NCBI RefSeq assembly: GCF_001423295.1
Contig: NZ_LMNG01000031.1
Coordinates: 123,863 to 187,862, forward strand
Length of the DNA: 64,000 bases
Reading direction: 5' to 3'
DNA from: Methylobacterium sp. Leaf112
Lineage (GTDB): Bacteria > Pseudomonadota > Alphaproteobacteria > Rhizobiales > Beijerinckiaceae
Positions 54,789 through 64,000 of this stretch are shown here, piece after piece. The notes below the pieces were generated by a model that saw only the letters and a program-made list of their open reading frames with translations, did no database searches and had not been told where the DNA came from. The translations under genes were made by a program, and so were the position numbers. Position 1 is the stretch's first letter. The number at the start of each line of letters is the position of its first letter.

Positions 54789-57700
54789 ATGGCTCGTTTC
54801 TTCATCGACCGGCCGGTTTTCGCCTGGGTCGTCGCCCTGTTCATTATCCTGGGCGGCGTGCTCTCGATCCCGATGCTGCCGGTGGCGCAGTACCCGGTGA
54901 TCGCGCCCCCCTCCATCGCCCTGTCGACGGCTTTCCCGGGCGCGTCGGTGGAGAGTCTCTACACCGGCACGACGCGGCTCATCGAGGATGAGCTCAACGG
55001 TGCCGCCAACATCATGAGTTTCGAATCCACCACGGATTCGTTCGGCTCCATCAACATCACGGCGACCTTCCAGCCGGGCACGGACCCAGCGCTCGCCTCC
55101 GTCGAGGTGCAGAACCGCCTCAAGCGCGTCGAGGCGCGTCTGCCGGCGGAGGTGCGCCAGCAGGGCATCCTCGTCGAGGAAGCCTCGGCCGCGACCCTGA
55201 ACATCATCACCCTCATCTCCACCGACGGCAAGATGGACGAGATCGGGCTCGGCGACTTCCTGATCCGCAACGTCATCAACGAGATCCGGCGCGTGCCGGG
55301 GGTCGGACGCGCGACGCTCTACTCGACGGAGCGGTCGCTTCGCGTCTGGGTCGACCCCGACAAGCTGCGCGGCCTGTCGCTCAGCCCCGACGACGTCGCC
55401 GACGCCATCCGCGCCCAGAACGTCCAGATCGCTTCGGGCGCCGTCGGCGCGCAGCCGAGCCCGGTGAAGAACGCCGTGTTCGCCCCGATCATCGTCAAGG
55501 GTCAGCTCAACACCGTCGAGGATTTCGGCGCCATCGTCCTGCGGGCGAATTCCGACGGCTCGAACGTGCGCCTGCGCGACGTCTCGCGGATCGAACTCGG
55601 CGGCGACGCCTACCAGTTCTCGACCCGGCTCAACGGCGGCGAGGCGGCCGGCATCTCGGTGACCCTGGCCCCCGACGGCAACGCCCTCGAGACCGCCCAG
55701 GCGATCCGCGCCAAGATGGAGGAGCTGTCGCAGTTCTTCCCGCCCGGCCTGAAGTGGGACATTCCCTACGATATCACCCCGGCGGTGCAGGCCTCGATCA
55801 AGAAGGTCCTGATGACCCTCGTGGAGGCGGTGATCCTCGTCTTCGTGGTGATGTTCCTGTTCCTGCAGAACATCCGCTACACCCTGATCCCCACCATCGT
55901 CGTGCCCATCGCCCTCCTGGGAACGGTGACGGTGATGCTGCTCGCGGGCTTCTCCATCAACGTGCTGACCATGTTCGGCATGGTGCTGGCCATCGGCATC
56001 CTCGTCGACGACGCCATCGTGGTGGTGGAGAACGTCGAGCGCATCATGAACGAGGAGGGGCTGCCGCCGAAGGAAGCCACCGCCAAGGCCATGGAGCAGA
56101 TCACCGGCGCCATCATCGGCATCACCCTGGTGCTGGTGGCCGTGTTCATCCCGATGGCGTTCTTCCCCGGTTCGGTCGGCATCATCTACCGACAGTTCTC
56201 CATCGCCATGGTGACCTCCATCGGCTTTTCGGCGCTGCTCGCCCTATCCCTGACCCCGGCCCTGTGCGCGACCCTGCTGAAGCCCGTCGAGAAGGGCCAT
56301 GCCCACGCCAAGGGTGGGTTCTTCGGCTGGTTCAATCGCATCGTCGACCGGGAGACCGCCCGCTACGGACGCGGCGTCGCCTGGTTCATCAAGGCGTCCG
56401 GCCGGATCATGGTGGTCTACCTCGCCCTGCTGGCGGGCGTGGCCTTCGCCTTCATGCGCCTGCCCGAAGGCTTCCTGCCCATCGAGGATCAGGGCTTCTT
56501 CACCGTCGACATCCAGACGCCCCCGGGCGCTTCGTTCAACCGCACGCAGACCACGGTCCGCAAGGTCGAGGAACATCTGCTGGCCCAGCCGGGCGTCGCC
56601 ACGGTGACGATGCTCAACGGCTTTTCGTTCTCGGGCCAGGGTGCGAACCTGAGTCAGGCCTTCGTCACGCTGAAGCCGTGGAGCGAGCGCGACGCGTCGA
56701 GTTCCGCCGCTGCCCTCGTGGCGGGCACGAACACGGCGCTCGCGGGCTACCGCGACGCCATCGTCGACGCCCAGGAGCCGCCCCCGGTGGACAACCTCGG
56801 CAACGCGGCGGGCTTCTCGTTCCGCCTGCAGGACCGGGCGCAGCGAGGCTACTCCGCCCTCACCGCGGCGGAAGCCCAGCTTCTGTCGCTCTCCAGGAAG
56901 AGCCCGATTCTCCAGAAGATGAAGATCGAGGGTCTGCCGCCGGCGCCCCAGGCGGAACTGATCATCGACCGGGAGAAGGCCGCCGCCCTCGGAGTGAAGT
57001 TCGAGGACATCAATACGACGATCCAGGTCAACCTCGGTTCGGTCTACACCAACGACTTCCCAAACCAGGGCAAGATGCAGCGCGTCTACGTCCAGGCGGA
57101 GCAGCTCCAGCGCATGCAGGCCACCGACCTCCTGAGCTATGCCGTGAAGAACGCGCAGGGGGCGATGGTGCCGATGTCCTCCTTCGCCGATCTGAAGTGG
57201 GGCATGGGACCGAGCCAGATCGTCGGCTTCAACGGCTACCAGTCCGTGCGCATCACCGGCGAGCCGAACCCGGGCTACACCTCGGGCGATGCCATCGCCG
57301 AGATGGAACGCCTGATGCAGCAGCTGCCCAAGGGCTTCGGCTACACCTGGACCGGGCAATCGCTCCAGGAGAAGCTCGCCGGCAGCCAGGCGAGCCTGCT
57401 CCTCGCCCTGTCGGTGATCATCGTGTTCCTGTGCCTCGCCGCCCTGTACGAGAGCTGGACGATCCCGCTCTCCGTGCTCCTCGTGATCCCGCTCGGCGTG
57501 ATCGGGTCCGTGGCGGCGGTGTATCTCCGGGGGCTCCCCAACGACGTCTACTTCAAGATCGGCCTCATCACGATCATCGGACTGTCCGCGAAGAACGCGA
57601 TCCTCATCGTGGAATTCGCCAAGGACCTGTGGAAGCCTGGCAAGAGCCTCGTCGATGCCACCATCGAGGCTTCGACCCTGCGGTTCCGCCCCATCGTGAT

Positions 57701-57953
57701 GACGTCGCTCGCGTTCATCCTCGGCGTGGTGCCGCTCGCCATCGCCACCGGTGCCGCCTCGAAGAGCCAGCAGGCCATCGGCACGGGCGTGCTGGGCGGC
57801 ATGATCTCGGCGACCATCCTGGCGGTGCTGTTCGTGCCGGTGTTCTTCGTCGTCGTGATGCGCCTGTTCCGGCGCAAGGACGCGACGGAGGGCATCCAGC
57901 CCGAAAACAAGGTCGCCGCCCCCGTGGCGCACCATCCCGCGCCGGCCGAATAG
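54789..57953 (+). CDS. RND multidrug efflux pump (AcrB/HAE1 family)
   Basis: This 1054-residue inner-membrane proton antiporter exports hydrophobic compounds. The N-terminal MARFFIDRPVFAWVVALFII is the family hallmark; twelve membrane helices and two large periplasmic loops (about 35-335 and 560-870) are in the expected places. In helix 4 the proton-relay motif GILVDDAIVVVENV shows the paired Asp residues; helix 10 has the conserved Lys in LSAKNAILIVEFAKD. No outer-membrane channel gene follows; the TolC-type protein at 11608 or another must serve it. It ends at a strong terminator. No regulator gene is adjacent. Confidence 0.97.
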   Translation: MARFFIDRPVFAWVVALFIILGGVLSIPMLPVAQYPVIAPPSIALSTAFPGASVESLYTGTTRLIEDELNGAANIMSFESTTDSFGSINITATFQPGTDPALASVEVQNRLKRVEARLPAEVRQQGILVEEASAATLNIITLISTDGKMDEIGLGDFLIRNVINEIRRVPGVGRATLYSTERSLRVWVDPDKLRGLSLSPDDVADAIRAQNVQIASGAVGAQPSPVKNAVFAPIIVKGQLNTVEDFGAIVLRANSDGSNVRLRDVSRIELGGDAYQFSTRLNGGEAAGISVTLAPDGNALETAQAIRAKMEELSQFFPPGLKWDIPYDITPAVQASIKKVLMTLVEAVILVFVVMFLFLQNIRYTLIPTIVVPIALLGTVTVMLLAGFSINVLTMFGMVLAIGILVDDAIVVVENVERIMNEEGLPPKEATAKAMEQITGAIIGITLVLVAVFIPMAFFPGSVGIIYRQFSIAMVTSIGFSALLALSLTPALCATLLKPVEKGHAHAKGGFFGWFNRIVDRETARYGRGVAWFIKASGRIMVVYLALLAGVAFAFMRLPEGFLPIEDQGFFTVDIQTPPGASFNRTQTTVRKVEEHLLAQPGVATVTMLNGFSFSGQGANLSQAFVTLKPWSERDASSSAAALVAGTNTALAGYRDAIVDAQEPPPVDNLGNAAGFSFRLQDRAQRGYSALTAAEAQLLSLSRKSPILQKMKIEGLPPAPQAELIIDREKAAALGVKFEDINTTIQVNLGSVYTNDFPNQGKMQRVYVQAEQLQRMQATDLLSYAVKNAQGAMVPMSSFADLKWGMGPSQIVGFNGYQSVRITGEPNPGYTSGDAIAEMERLMQQLPKGFGYTWTGQSLQEKLAGSQASLLLALSVIIVFLCLAALYESWTIPLSVLLVIPLGVIGSVAAVYLRGLPNDVYFKIGLITIIGLSAKNAILIVEFAKDLWKPGKSLVDATIEASTLRFRPIVMTSLAFILGVVPLAIATGAASKSQQAIGTGVLGGMISATILAVLFVPVFFVVVMRLFRRKDATEGIQPENKVAAPVAHHPAPAE

Positions 57954-57966
57954 GCCGGCCGGCCCA

Positions 57967-58008
57967 CGAAAAAGGGGCGCGCGGTTCACACCGCGCGCCC
58001 CTTTTTCG
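57967..58008 (+). terminator. Bidirectional Rho-independent terminator between the RND pump and sdhB
   Basis: CGAAAAAGGGGCGCGCGG at 57967-57984 pairs perfectly (18 bases) with CCGCGCGCCCCTTTTTCG at 57991-58008 around TTCACA. T-runs exist on both strands, so it ends the efflux transcript and the convergent sdhCDAB transcript. Confidence 0.95.
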
Positions 58009-58028
58009 TTTGGTTCGGTCGGAAGTCC

Positions 58029-58832
58029 TCAGACTTCGCGGGCGACCATCATCTTCTTGATCTCGGCGATCGCCTTGGCCGGGTTCAGGCTTTTCGGGCA
58101 GGCGTTGGCGCAGTTCATGATCGTGTGGCAGCGGTACAGGCGGAACGGGTCGTGCAGAGCGTCGAGGCGCTCGCCGGTGTTCTCGTCACGGCTGTCGATC
58201 AGCCAGCGGTAGGCCTGGAGCAGGGCGGCCGGGCCGAGGAAGCGGTCGCCGTTCCACCAATAGCTCGGGCACGAGGTGGTGCAGCAGGCGCACAGGATGC
58301 ATTCGTAGAGGCCATCGAGCTGGGCCCGGTCCTCCGGGGTCTGCTTCCACTCGCCTTCCGGCGCCGGGGTCTCGGTCTGAAGCCAGGGTTCGATGGAGGC
58401 GTGCTGGGCAAAAAAATTCGTCAGGTCGGGGACGAGGTCCTTCAGCACCGGCATGTGCGGCAGCGGGTAGATCCGCACCGCGCCGGTCTTCTTGCCCTTT
58501 GCGTGCTCCTGGCACTCGTCGATGCCCATGGTGCAGGCGAGCGCGTTCTGGCCCTCGATGTTCATGGCGCAGGAGCCGCAGATGCCCTCGCGGCAGGAGC
58601 GGCGGAACACCAGGGTCGAGTCGACCTTGCTCTTGATCCACAGCAGGGCGTCGAGGACCATCGGTCCGCAATCGTCGCGATCGACCTGATAGACGTCGAC
58701 GCGCGGGTTCTTCCCGTCATCCGGGTTCCAGCGATAGATCCGGAATTCCTGTAGGTTATTGGCGCCGACCGGACGGGGCCAAGTCTTGCCCTCGGTCATT
58801 TGAGAGTTCTTGGGAAGATTGAACTGAGCCAT
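58029..58832 (-). CDS. sdhB: Succinate dehydrogenase iron-sulfur subunit
   Basis: This 267-residue subunit carries electrons from FAD to ubiquinone through three clusters. The [2Fe-2S] ligands are in [20 protein letters not shown], the [4Fe-4S] in [17 protein letters not shown], and the [3Fe-4S] in [20 protein letters not shown]. All Cys are present. It is the last gene of sdhCDAB on the minus strand, 64 bases after sdhA. TCA-cycle succinate oxidation at the inner membrane is its role. Confidence 0.98.
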   Translation of the reverse strand: MAQFNLPKNSQMTEGKTWPRPVGANNLQEFRIYRWNPDDGKNPRVDVYQVDRDDCGPMVLDALLWIKSKVDSTLVFRRSCREGICGSCAMNIEGQNALACTMGIDECQEHAKGKKTGAVRIYPLPHMPVLKDLVPDLTNFFAQHASIEPWLQTETPAPEGEWKQTPEDRAQLDGLYECILCACCTTSCPSYWWNGDRFLGPAALLQAYRWLIDSRDENTGERLDALHDPFRLYRCHTIMNCANACPKSLNPAKAIAEIKKMMVAREV

Positions 58833-58896
58833 GATTTGGCGTGCCTAATTCCGTCTCAAGAGAATCATCATCGAAAGCAAGTCTGCGACTGCCTCC

Positions 58897-60711
58897 TCAA
58901 TACACACGCGCCTTCGGCTCGATGTACTGGATCTCGTTCGACATGGTGTAGGTGTGGACCGGACGATAATCGATGCTGACCTGCTTGGACGTGTCATCCA
59001 TCCAGGCGAGTGTGTGCTTCATCCACTCCTTGTCGTCGCGATCGGGGAAGTCCTCTCGGGCGTGGGCGCCGCGGCTCTCCTTGCGGTTGGCCGCCGATTC
59101 CATGGTGACGACGGCCTGGCCAATGAGGTTGTCGAATTCCAGGGTCTCGAGCAGATCGGTGTTCCAGATCAGCGAGCGATCGTTGACGTGAATGTCAGCG
59201 ACGCCAGAGGCGACCTTGTGGATCAGGGCCTTGCCCTCTTCCAGAACTTCGCCCGTGCGGAACACCGCGCAGTTGTTCTGCATGGTCTTCTGCATCTCGG
59301 CGCGCAGCTCCGAGGTCGGGGTTCCGCCATCGGCATAACGGAACCGGTCGAGGCGGCTCAGGGCCTTGTCGGCGGAGTCCTTGGGCAGATCCATCTGGCG
59401 GCGGCCCGGCTCGACGATCTCGGCACAACGGAGACCGGCGGCCCGGCCGAACACCACGAGGTCGATGAGTGAGTTGGAGCCGAGTCGGTTGGCGCCGTGC
59501 ACCGAGACGCAGGCCGCCTCGCCGAGCGCCATCAAACCCGGTACCACCGTGTCGGGGTTGCCGTTCTTCAGGGTCAGCACCTCGCCATGATAGTTCGTCG
59601 GGATGCCGCCCATGTTGTAGTGCACCGTCGGCAGCACCGGGATCGGCTCCTTGGTGACGTCGACGCCCGCGAAGATCTTGGCGGATTCCGAGATGCCCGG
59701 AAGGCGCTGGTGAAGGATCGCCGGGTCGAGGTGGTCGAGGTGCAGGTAGATGTGATCGTTGCCCTTGCCGACGCCGCGCCCGGCCCGGATCTCCATGGTC
59801 ATGGACCGCGAGACCACGTCGCGGGAGGCCAGGTCCTTCGCCGAGGGGGCGTAGCGCTCCATGAAGCGCTCACCCTCGGAATTCGTCAGGTAGCCGCCCT
59901 CGCCGCGCGCGCCCTCGGTGATGAGGCAGCCGGCGCCGTAGATGCCCGTGGGGTGGAACTGCACGAACTCCATGTCCTGCAGGGGCAGGCCGGCGCGCAG
60001 CACCATGGCGTTGCCATCGCCCGTGCAGGTGTGGGCGGAGGTGGCGGAGAAGTAGGAGCGGCCGTAGCCGCCCGTGGCCAGGATCGTCTGCTGGGCACGG
60101 AAGCGGTGGATCTCGCCGGTGGCCTGGTCGATGGCGATGACGCCGAGGCAGCGGCCGTCCTCATCCATGATGAGATCGAGGGCGAAGTACTCGATGAAGA
60201 AGTTGGTGTTGTTCTTCACCGCCTGCCCGTAGAGCGTATGCAGCATGGCGTGGCCGGTGCGGTCGGCGGCGGCGCAGGTGCGCTGGGCGGTGCCCTTGCC
60301 GTAATCGGTGGTCATGCCGCCGAAGGGCCGCTGGTAGATCTTGCCCTCTTCCGTCCGGGAGAAGGGCACGCCCCAGTGCTCGAGTTCGTAGACGGCGGCC
60401 GGCGCGTTGCGGACGAGGTACTCGATGGCGTCCTGGTCGCCGAGCCAGTCCGAGCCCTTCACGGTGTCGTACATGTGCCAGCGCCAGTCGTCGGGGCCCA
60501 TGTTGCCGAGCGAGGCCGAGATGCCGCCCTGCGCCGCGACCGTGTGCGAGCGGGTCGGGAACACCTTCGAGATACAGGCCGTACGCAGGCCCGCCTGGCT
60601 GCAGCCGACCGTGGCGCGCAGGCCCGCGCCGCCGGCTCCGACGATGACCACGTCGAAGGTGTGGTCGTTTATGGTGTAGGCGGGCGCGCCGTTCGATCCG
60701 TTGCTGGCCAT
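58897..60711 (-). CDS. sdhA: Succinate dehydrogenase flavoprotein subunit
   Basis: This 604-residue subunit oxidises succinate to fumarate with covalent FAD. The FAD fold begins [20 protein letters not shown], and the flavin-linking His is in [19 protein letters not shown]. Substrate-site segments include [20 protein letters not shown] and [11 protein letters not shown]. The C-terminal tail [19 protein letters not shown] is typical of the alphaproteobacterial/mitochondrial type. A separate DUF1674/SDHAF4-like gene at 43256 may assist its assembly. Confidence 0.98.
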   Translation of the reverse strand: MASNGSNGAPAYTINDHTFDVVIVGAGGAGLRATVGCSQAGLRTACISKVFPTRSHTVAAQGGISASLGNMGPDDWRWHMYDTVKGSDWLGDQDAIEYLVRNAPAAVYELEHWGVPFSRTEEGKIYQRPFGGMTTDYGKGTAQRTCAAADRTGHAMLHTLYGQAVKNNTNFFIEYFALDLIMDEDGRCLGVIAIDQATGEIHRFRAQQTILATGGYGRSYFSATSAHTCTGDGNAMVLRAGLPLQDMEFVQFHPTGIYGAGCLITEGARGEGGYLTNSEGERFMERYAPSAKDLASRDVVSRSMTMEIRAGRGVGKGNDHIYLHLDHLDPAILHQRLPGISESAKIFAGVDVTKEPIPVLPTVHYNMGGIPTNYHGEVLTLKNGNPDTVVPGLMALGEAACVSVHGANRLGSNSLIDLVVFGRAAGLRCAEIVEPGRRQMDLPKDSADKALSRLDRFRYADGGTPTSELRAEMQKTMQNNCAVFRTGEVLEEGKALIHKVASGVADIHVNDRSLIWNTDLLETLEFDNLIGQAVVTMESAANRKESRGAHAREDFPDRDDKEWMKHTLAWMDDTSKQVSIDYRPVHTYTMSNEIQYIEPKARVY

Positions 60712-60742
60712 GGACGATGTCCTTATCGGTTTGCGGATGCGG

Positions 60743-61147
60743 TCAGACGAGGCGGGCGAGGCTCACGCGCAGGATCGCGTAGAGACACGCCACCGCGACG
60801 GCGACGGCGTAGGTCGTGTTGGCGAACAGGGCCGCGAACTTCAGGCCCTTGTCGTGGACGTAATCCTCGATGACGACCTGCATGCCGATGCGCATGTGCA
60901 GGGTCACCGAGATCACGCCGCCGATGAGGATGAGGGCCGCGGCCGGATGCGACACGAGGGCAATGGCCTCGGGGTAGGGCCGCCCGGCCATCAGGGCGAT
61001 GATGACGATGAAGCCGATCATCAGCGGCACGTTGGCGGCGGCGGTGACGCGCTGCTGCCACCAGTGTCCGGCCCCGTGCCCGGAGGCGCCGAGCCCCTTC
61101 ACGCGGGAGCGGGCGGTGCGGAGCGAAGTCTTTGCGGTCTGGGCCAT
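60743..61147 (-). CDS. sdhD: Succinate dehydrogenase membrane anchor subunit D
   Basis: This 134-residue hydrophobic subunit with three helices ([58 protein letters not shown]) helps bind haem b and ubiquinone. The motif [20 protein letters not shown] is conserved in SdhD, with the haem-ligand His and the quinone-site Asp-Tyr. It lies 11 bases after sdhC and 31 before sdhA. Confidence 0.95.
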   Translation of the reverse strand: MAQTAKTSLRTARSRVKGLGASGHGAGHWWQQRVTAAANVPLMIGFIVIIALMAGRPYPEAIALVSHPAAALILIGGVISVTLHMRIGMQVVIEDYVHDKGLKFAALFANTTYAVAVAVACLYAILRVSLARLV

Positions 61148-61158
61148 GGGTTCGGTCC

Positions 61159-61560
61159 TCAGCGCACGAGAAGGGCGACGGCCCAGATCGCGACGGTGGC
61201 GATCACGGAAGCGATGAGGGTTCCGCGCGCCAGCCACATCCGCCGCTCGCGGTCGAACCCGTGGCCGACATCCCACACGAAGTGGCGCAGGCCCCCGAGC
61301 ATGTGGTGCATCAGGATCCAGGTGTAGACGAACAGGACGAGCCTCCCGATGAGGGAGCCGAAGAACCACGCCACCCAGCCGTAAGCCGCCGGGCCGGACG
61401 CCAGGGCTACGAGCCAGATCGCCACGAGGGCGGTGCCGCCGTACAGCGCCGTGCCGGTGATGCGGTGGAACACCGACATCGCCATGGTCCAGGTCCAGCG
61501 GTAGATCTGGAGATGGGGCGAGAGGGGCGCTGTGACCGTGGGTCGGACGGTGGGAGCCAT
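61159..61560 (-). CDS. sdhC: Succinate dehydrogenase cytochrome b556 subunit C
   Basis: This 133-residue first gene of the operon encodes the cytochrome b subunit. The signature SPHLQIYRWTWTMAMSVFHR and ITGTALYGG and the haem-ligand His in YTWILMHHMLGGLRHFVWD identify it. Three helices span the membrane. The start ATG 61560 gives MAPTVRPTVTAPLSPHLQIY, the normal beginning. The region 61561-61729 upstream should hold the operon promoter, but no clear hexamers are seen. Confidence 0.96.
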   Translation of the reverse strand: MAPTVRPTVTAPLSPHLQIYRWTWTMAMSVFHRITGTALYGGTALVAIWLVALASGPAAYGWVAWFFGSLIGRLVLFVYTWILMHHMLGGLRHFVWDVGHGFDRERRMWLARGTLIASVIATVAIWAVALLVR

Positions 61561-61729
61561 CGTGTTCCGAATTCCTCGATGGTGGGTTGAGGCGCCGCCT
61601 TGGCGCTGCAGTGCAAAAAGATTTTGGATCGTCTCTAATCTGCCCGCGGCCCGGCGCCAATGCGCAACCCGCGACGGCGGAACGGGAGTGGCGACATTGT
61701 CCTCGGATCGTAAGTCGGGCGCGAAGCCC

Positions 61730-63049
61730 TCATGGCAACCTCCCGAGGGCCCGCCACCAGAGGTAATCCAGCGGTGCGACGATGAGCAGCGATACAACCC
61801 CGAGCGTAAGGGTCAGCTTCGTCGCGGCGCGCAGGGGCACCCGGCCGAGATCCATCGCCACCACGATGGGCGGTGCCTGGTACGGCAGGAACAGGGTCGC
61901 GTAGCCGATCACCTGGATCATCACCACGCTGTAGAGATCGAGGCCGCTGACGCGCGACATCTCGCCGGCCAGAGCGGTGTAGAGGGCCGGTGCGCCGTTG
62001 GCCGTGACCACCAGGGCCAGAGCCGCGCTGATGCCGGTCAGGATGCCGAAATTGTAAGCGGGCGCGTCGGGCGCCAGGGGCGCCACGGCCAGGAGCGCAT
62101 GGCCGAGGCTGTCTCCAAGGCCGGTGGCATTCACCGTGGCGACGAGACCGAGCAGCGCCGCGACGTAGAAGCAGGTGCGCAGGTTCACGGAAGCGAAGGC
62201 TTCGGCCGGCATCACGCCGATCCGCGGCATCAGGCAGATCACCGCCGCCGTGAGACCGATCCAGGCCGGCGCGATGTGGTGCAGGCTGTCCGTGACCCAG
62301 AAGCCGAGGGTGGCGAGGAGAATGACGGCGAGGCGTCGCGCCTCCGGCGTCATCGGTGCGACGGCGAGGGCACCGGCATCCACGGCCGTGAGCCGATCCG
62401 GAAACAGCCGAACGATACAGGCGACCAGGATCGCGCCCTTTACCAGGGCCAGCACCGGGGCGTGCAGGAGGAGGTAGGGCAGGTAGGCGAGGTGCAGGCC
62501 GTATTGGGCCTCGGCCGTCCCGGCCATGACGAGGTTCGGCACGTTGGCCGGCAGGATCGCGGCGGACAGGATCGGCGTCGCGACGCCGACGGCCAGAACC
62601 GCGCCGTGGCGTCCGGGCCGCCCGGGACCGAGGCCGTAGGCATCGCACAGCGCGAGCACCACCGGGACCAGCAGGGCGACGCGTCCGAGATTGGACGGCA
62701 TGACGAACGCGATCCCGAAGGCGAGCGCCACGAGGCCTGCGATGAAGCCGGTGTAGGATCCCGACAGGTGTCCCGAGAGGCTTCGCGCCAGACGATCCCC
62801 GAGGCCGGTACGGGTCATGGCGAGGCCCACCACCATGCCGCCAAGCACGAGCCAGAACGCGGAGGAGGCGAAGCCCGAGAACACCACGTTCGGGGGCGCC
62901 AGGCGGAACAGCATCGCCAAGGCGAAGAACAGCAGGGCGGTGACGATCTCGGCCACGCGACCGGTGGCCCATAGGCCCATGCAGATCACGAGCAGGGCGC
63001 CGGTCAGCCAGACCGTCGCATCGCCCCCCAGGGTGTGAAGTATCTGCAT
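61730..63049 (-). CDS. SLC13/DASS-type anion permease
   Basis: This 439-residue membrane protein has about ten to twelve helices and the SLC13-like pattern: [20 protein letters not shown] near the first substrate hairpin, and a second half with [20 protein letters not shown] and [20 protein letters not shown]. Relatives carry dicarboxylates, sulfate or citrate. Its position behind the succinate dehydrogenase operon (169 bases away, same strand) is suggestive of a C4-dicarboxylate carrier, but that is inference. ATG 63049 is chosen ([15 protein letters not shown]); the frame extends further without similarity. Confidence 0.85.
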   Translation of the reverse strand: MQILHTLGGDATVWLTGALLVICMGLWATGRVAEIVTALLFFALAMLFRLAPPNVVFSGFASSAFWLVLGGMVVGLAMTRTGLGDRLARSLSGHLSGSYTGFIAGLVALAFGIAFVMPSNLGRVALLVPVVLALCDAYGLGPGRPGRHGAVLAVGVATPILSAAILPANVPNLVMAGTAEAQYGLHLAYLPYLLLHAPVLALVKGAILVACIVRLFPDRLTAVDAGALAVAPMTPEARRLAVILLATLGFWVTDSLHHIAPAWIGLTAAVICLMPRIGVMPAEAFASVNLRTCFYVAALLGLVATVNATGLGDSLGHALLAVAPLAPDAPAYNFGILTGISAALALVVTANGAPALYTALAGEMSRVSGLDLYSVVMIQVIGYATLFLPYQAPPIVVAMDLGRVPLRAATKLTLTLGVVSLLIVAPLDYLWWRALGRLP

Positions 63050-63175
63050 GCCGAACTTCCGGTGGCGGGACGCACGCCACGCGTCGCCAGCCGGCGAACA
63101 GAACCGCGAATTAGACTGGTTCGCAATTCGGGAGTCCGGGACCGAGCCTTCGCGCCAGCCGAAGGCCAAACGCAG

Positions 63176-64000
63176 TCAGAACCGTGCTGGGTCCAGCTCG
63201 AAGGTCGGCGGCAGCGCCTCGAACCACGGGCTGTAGAACGGATCCTGCGGGATCTTTCTCGCCCAGCGGGTGCGAAACCGTTCGTGCTCGGCCGGATCGA
63301 CGGTGCGGGCGCGATTGCGGCTCTCGTAATGGTAGAGTTCGGCCTGAGCGCAGTACACGATCCGCCGGCCCTGCTCCCACAGGCGAAGGCACAGATCGAT
63401 GTCGTTGTAATTGACGGCGTAGGCCTCATCGAAGCCGCCGAGCCCCGCGAACGCATCCTGCCGCACCATCAGGCACGCGCCCGTCACCGCGAGGTAGTTG
63501 CGGTTGCCCACCGTCGAGAAGAAGTGCCCGGGATCGTCGCCAGGGTAACCGCGACGGACATGGTCGGGCGTGGCGTCGACGATGGAAACGCCGGCGTGCT
63601 GGATCTCGCCGGTCTCGAACAGCAGCTTCGGTCCCACCGCGCCGACGCCGTCGATCTGGAGCAGCGCCAGCATCGCTTCGATCCAGTCGGGGGTGATCAC
63701 CGCGACGTCGTCGTTGAGAAACACGAGGATTTCCCCCGTGGCGACGCTGGCCCCGAGGTTCATCTTCGCCGCGACGTTGAAGCCGGGCTCCGCGTAGGTG
63801 ATCCGCCGCGCGTCGTACCGCTGCAGGGCCGCCAGGGTCGCGGGGCGAAGGTCGCCGTTGTCCACGACCACGATTTCGATGTCGCCGTAGGTGCTCGTTC
63901 GGCGGATGCTGGCGAGACATTCGGCCAGGAGATCGACGCTGCGGCCGCCGACGGTACTGTCGCGCCCGGCGCTCGGGATCACGAGGGAGACGCGCGGCGC
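63176..64000 (-). CDS. Glycosyltransferase family 2, partial (5' end outside the window)
   Basis: The visible 274 residues are the catalytic GT-A domain, entered at APRVSLVIPSAGRDSTVGGR, so the start lies beyond 64000. The donor-binding and metal motifs are present: VVDNGDLRPATLAAL, then VFLNDDVAVITPDWIEAML (DxD-like Asp-Asp), then AGLGGFDEAYAVNYNDIDLC (ED-type catalytic region). The domain resembles those of rhamnosyl or polysaccharide-assembly transferases. Acceptor and linkage are unknown. It ends 126 bases before the permease gene, on the same strand. Confidence 0.88.
   Translation of the reverse strand, partial: APRVSLVIPSAGRDSTVGGRSVDLLAECLASIRRTSTYGDIEIVVVDNGDLRPATLAALQRYDARRITYAEPGFNVAAKMNLGASVATGEILVFLNDDVAVITPDWIEAMLALLQIDGVGAVGPKLLFETGEIQHAGVSIVDATPDHVRRGYPGDDPGHFFSTVGNRNYLAVTGACLMVRQDAFAGLGGFDEAYAVNYNDIDLCLRLWEQGRRIVYCAQAELYHYESRNRARTVDPAEHERFRTRWARKIPQDPFYSPWFEALPPTFELDPARF

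Noticed and set aside
55754..58060. Plus-strand frame of 768 codons inside the RND pump gene
   Set aside because: It is an off-frame reading of the pump gene, rich in Arg, His and Pro, and runs past the pump terminator. No domain is seen.

Overview
The window is GC-rich alphaproteobacterial chromosome, most likely from a Methylobacterium-type member of the Rhizobiales. The pointers are two pqqA genes for the methanol-dehydrogenase cofactor PQQ, a mesaconyl-CoA hydratase-like enzyme of the ethylmalonyl-CoA pathway, an ldtR/DUF6163 pair, a Bpt aminoacyl transferase, DUF1674 and DUF2794 proteins, and a histidine operon interrupted by a DUF2628 gene. Nearly every gene has long antisense or off-frame open frames caused by the high GC; these were not annotated.

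Layout. 1-0.9 kb: the end of an IS3-type element inserted in a methylmalonate-semialdehyde dehydrogenase gene that also carries a frameshift. 1.2-4 kb: a hybrid histidine kinase. 4-13 kb: the most unusual region, a divergent two-arm locus. The minus arm encodes two near-identical 38-residue double-glycine peptides, an LpxL/HtrB-like acyltransferase, an HlyD-type adaptor and an ABC exporter with an intact C39 leader peptidase. The plus arm encodes an acyl carrier protein, a NodE/FabF-like ketosynthase, a NodN/MaoC-like dehydratase and a TolC-type outer-membrane channel. Together these look like a made-to-order acyl chain, a ribosomal peptide precursor and a complete envelope-spanning export machine. 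I infer an undescribed lipidated-peptide system.

13-23 kb: housekeeping and stand-alone genes (DUF2252, SUV3-type helicase, bpt, RDD protein, lipoprotein, hemB, 3-hydroxyisobutyryl-CoA hydrolase, DUF6163, ldtR), followed by two tandem pqqA genes with their own terminator and no pqqB-E. 23.6-28 kb: mgtE and the cytochrome bc1 operon petABC. 28-34 kb: mtnP, then hisB-DUF2628-hisH-hisA-hisF-hisE-coaA with many overlapping start/stop codons. 34-41 kb: a CNNM/CBS protein, thpR, tesA divergent from an ABC exporter pair of the ybbA/ybbP type, and a Bax-inhibitor-like protein. 41-49 kb: DUF2794, a BluB-like protein, an L,D-transpeptidase, an SDHAF4-like factor, rsmB, and a coupled DUF4173-response regulator-histidine kinase operon. 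49-58 kb: tRNA-Ala(CGC), a YggT protein, a mesaconyl-CoA hydratase-like gene, a TauE/SafE permease, a second L,D-transpeptidase, about 1.1 kb without a recognisable gene, and an RND efflux pair. 58-64 kb: the sdhCDAB operon on the minus strand, an SLC13-type anion permease and a glycosyltransferase cut by the right edge.

Functional links: petABC and sdhCDAB (plus the SDHAF4-like factor) serve respiration; the damaged mmsA and the intact 3-hydroxyisobutyryl-CoA hydrolase belong to valine catabolism; LdtR and the two L,D-transpeptidases point to cell-wall remodelling; the TolC-type protein completes the peptide exporter.
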